6,197 nt of DNA from Candidatus Bathyarchaeota archaeon RBG_13_52_12 (GTDB lineage Archaea; Thermoproteota; Bathyarchaeia; TCS64). Of the stretch, positions 4,192 to 6,197 are shown piece after piece. The stretch is taken from NCBI GenBank assembly GCA_001774245.1, contig MEZF01000001.1:156-6352 (forward strand). Direction: 5' to 3'. Below the pieces are notes generated by a model. The model made no database searches, was not told the origin of the DNA, and saw only the letters and a list, made by a program, of their open reading frames with translations. Numbering within the stretch: position 1 is the stretch's first letter; the number at the start of each line of letters is the position of its first letter. A program made the translations under genes and the position numbers.

Positions 4192-6197
4192 CTTTCCCTC
4201 GCACTGTTACTAAGCATTATCCTGGCCGCAACGCTTTTTTCAGGGATACTTCAAGGCGCTGACGGCGTAGGTGGCTCGATTTTAAGCAACGCCGTGAAGG
4301 CGACAAAATATGACATAATCACGACAAACGTTGATGAGAAGAACGTCACGAGGGCAAACATCTACAACATAGACGGGTATTTCAAGACGCTAAAGGGCGT
4401 CGAAGAAGTCGACCACTTCATGAGAGAAAGTATCGATCTGAACTCGACTACGATTGTTGGGACGGTCCCCACAACGATTATCGCGTTGCCCTCTGATTCG
4501 GGGCTTGCTATTGGTATAGACGCCCCTGAAGGCCTTGAAGATGGGAAGGCATACATGGATCTCGGCTCGATGAATGCGACGAAGTTCAAACCAGGTGAGG
4601 AGATCAGCCTAGGGCTGCTCACGTACACCCCTTTAAGCGGAATATCTCACTTCAAGAGAATATACTTCCCAATTGAAGTGGGTCAACCGATCACATTGAA
4701 CGATGAGACTTGGTCAATATTCATGTCTAACAGTGACGGGAAAACCTACTACAGTAATTGGGTAAACGTGGCTCTTGGTGGAGGCGACACTCTTGGTGGG
4801 AGACCTCAGTACAATTTAGTCGTGGTCACCGAGAATACCTACAAGAAAATACTCGACGAGTTATACTTCAAACCTGTTATGCTTGAACGCAGGGCCCCAA
4901 CAATTATACACTGTGTAGCTGCGATCAGGCTGGAACGTGAATCTCTACTAAACCAATGGGATATCACCGGCTCGGTGGGACGTCTCCAAAGAATCGATGA
5001 GCAGATAAACGGGATGAGCGGGACATATTCATATATTCCTGACAATATCCTCGAACAGGTTCTAGTCGATGTCTCCTCCCAGTCCTCTGGGATGAAGTTA
5101 AACACGCTCATAATCACGATACCCGTCTTCTTCACCGCTTGGTATCTTGGCATGACCGTCTCAGACGTTGCCTTTGGGCTTAGACGGAGAGAGATAGGCC
5201 TGTTGTTAACCCGTGGTATGAGTCACCGTCAGGTATTCTCGACTCTCCTCTTCGAGGCAATCTTGCTGGGCCTCATCTCTGGTGTACTCGGGTCCGTCCT
5301 GGGGGCATTGATCCTACCCTTCGTCATAAGTGGAGCCGAGTTCGGGCTCCTATTCCGATACATAACACCCGTCACCTTCGGAGCTACGATGGTGTTTAGC
5401 CTCCTTCTATCGGCACTCGCAGCGTATTATCCCGCCCAAAAGGCGACGCAAATCAGCACGATCGAGGCGCTGAGAGAGTACCGCGAGGAAGAAGAGGGTC
5501 TCGGCAGTGTCGCAGTACCGACTCTTGCCCTGCTTCTCGGATTATACAAGTTAATATTTCTCCTATTGAGGCTCAACATCGAATCCTTCCGACCCGCTTC
5601 AGAGGACTTCATCAGCTTCCTCATGTACTCAACTTGGTATGGCATGGACTCGATCCTCGGCTTCATATGGACCATCCTCCTCTTCTGGGGCTTCACGAAG
5701 CTATTCCTGAGACTTTCAGAGCAGTTCCAAGGCATTTTTTCAGGAATATCAACGAGGGTAGTGGGTGACTCGGCGAAGTTTATCAGCCTCAGCAGTGGAA
5801 GGAACTTGAAGCGGCTGGGGTCCTTCGTATTTATCGTCGCCCTCGTCATGAGTTACAGCGTTGTAGTGATCGGAAACTCGGCGATATCGAACGACTACCT
5901 TGGCCGATTGACGAGCGTAAACATCGGAGCCGACGCCTCCGTCACGATATATAATAAAAGCGCTGTATCTGACATCGCGACTAAGATTAGGGCATTGGCA
6001 GACGTCGAATCAGCCGCCGTAGAAATAGCCTTCATAGCAAGGACCAGCCTAGGGACGATTCCCATTAGGGCGATCGATGTCGAGTACTGGCAAGATACAG
6101 CTTATACTGATGAACTTTTCATCAATAATAGCTCATATAGCCTCCTCGGAGCCAAAGACAGCATCGTGAAGGATCAATACGGTGTCCTTCAGGGAGG
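4150..6197 (+). CDS. FtsX/MacB-type ABC transporter permease (3' end outside the window)
   Basis: This is a membrane permease of the FtsX/MacB superfamily, which works with a LolD/MacB-type ATPase in mechanotransmission, lipid or peptide export, or envelope remodelling. The 682 visible residues open with MFSYASKRIIRSRG and a first membrane segment (about 17-36). A large outer domain follows (about 37-316). The FtsX core has segments at about 318-338, 366-394 and 402-428, with the cytoplasmic coupling signature RRREIGLLLTRGMSHRQVF (345-363) and a YYPAQKA...TIEALREY tail (426-444). Further segments occur at about 458-476, 502-520 and 558-576, then a second outer domain begins (from about 578). 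This duplicated plan is common in large archaeal permeases. ATG 4150 is chosen because it gives the usual cytoplasmic start; TTG 4087 is a weaker in-frame alternative. No partner ATPase gene lies upstream, so it would be to the right. Substrate unknown. Confidence 0.88.
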   Translation, partial: MFSYASKRIIRSRGLSLALLLSIILAATLFSGILQGADGVGGSILSNAVKATKYDIITTNVDEKNVTRANIYNIDGYFKTLKGVEEVDHFMRESIDLNSTTIVGTVPTTIIALPSDSGLAIGIDAPEGLEDGKAYMDLGSMNATKFKPGEEISLGLLTYTPLSGISHFKRIYFPIEVGQPITLNDETWSIFMSNSDGKTYYSNWVNVALGGGDTLGGRPQYNLVVVTENTYKKILDELYFKPVMLERRAPTIIHCVAAIRLERESLLNQWDITGSVGRLQRIDEQINGMSGTYSYIPDNILEQVLVDVSSQSSGMKLNTLIITIPVFFTAWYLGMTVSDVAFGLRRREIGLLLTRGMSHRQVFSTLLFEAILLGLISGVLGSVLGALILPFVISGAEFGLLFRYITPVTFGATMVFSLLLSALAAYYPAQKATQISTIEALREYREEEEGLGSVAVPTLALLLGLYKLIFLLLRLNIESFRPASEDFISFLMYSTWYGMDSILGFIWTILLFWGFTKLFLRLSEQFQGIFSGISTRVVGDSAKFISLSSGRNLKRLGSFVFIVALVMSYSVVVIGNSAISNDYLGRLTSVNIGADASVTIYNKSAVSDIATKIRALADVESAAVEIAFIARTSLGTIPIRAIDVEYWQDTAYTDELFINNSSYSLLGAKDSIVKDQYGVLQG

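Noticed and set aside
4839..5849. Minus-strand frames of 104 and 140 residues opposite the permease gene
   Set aside because: Both overlap a continuous 682-codon + strand frame with clear FtsX signatures and have no features of their own.

Overview
The window looks like chromosomal DNA from an archaeon, probably an uncultivated one. Several genes are preceded by AT-rich TATA-like boxes (TATTTAAA, AATTTAAAT, TTAAAATATAT) 20-45 bases before a sensible start. Some leaders would be so short that the mRNA is nearly leaderless, and T-runs follow gene ends where a terminator is expected. A Bathyarchaeia- or Asgard-like origin is only a guess. No rRNA, tRNA, CRISPR array, insertion sequence or phage gene was seen.

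Left part, + strand (1-1926): a possible tail of a previous gene ends at 24 and is followed by T-runs. Next come livG (148-906) and livF (908-1657), the paired ATPases of a branched-chain amino acid-type (HAAT family) ABC importer. The binding protein and the LivH/LivM permeases are not in the window and may lie to the left. A rubredoxin gene (1746-1907) follows with its own TATA box and T8 terminator.

Middle part, - strand (1957-3914), read right to left: a 92-residue protein that looks like a staphylococcal-nuclease (SNase) fold with most catalytic residues missing, an M24-family Xaa-Pro peptidase-like protein, a short isoprenylcysteine-methyltransferase-like (ICMT/Ste14) membrane protein 2 bases after it, and a 26-codon stub resembling the first helix of a SAM-dependent methyltransferase. 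This block converges on the rubredoxin gene.

Right part, + strand (4150-6197, open at the window end): a large FtsX/MacB-type ABC permease with a duplicated layout. It diverges from the SNase-like gene across 235 non-coding bases. Its start codon sits between the arms of a perfect 12-bp inverted repeat.

Most of the window is ordinary transport and housekeeping content. I found no clear multi-gene novel system. The points most worth a second look are the inverted repeat around the permease start, the catalytically degenerate SNase-like protein, and the methyltransferase-like remnant.
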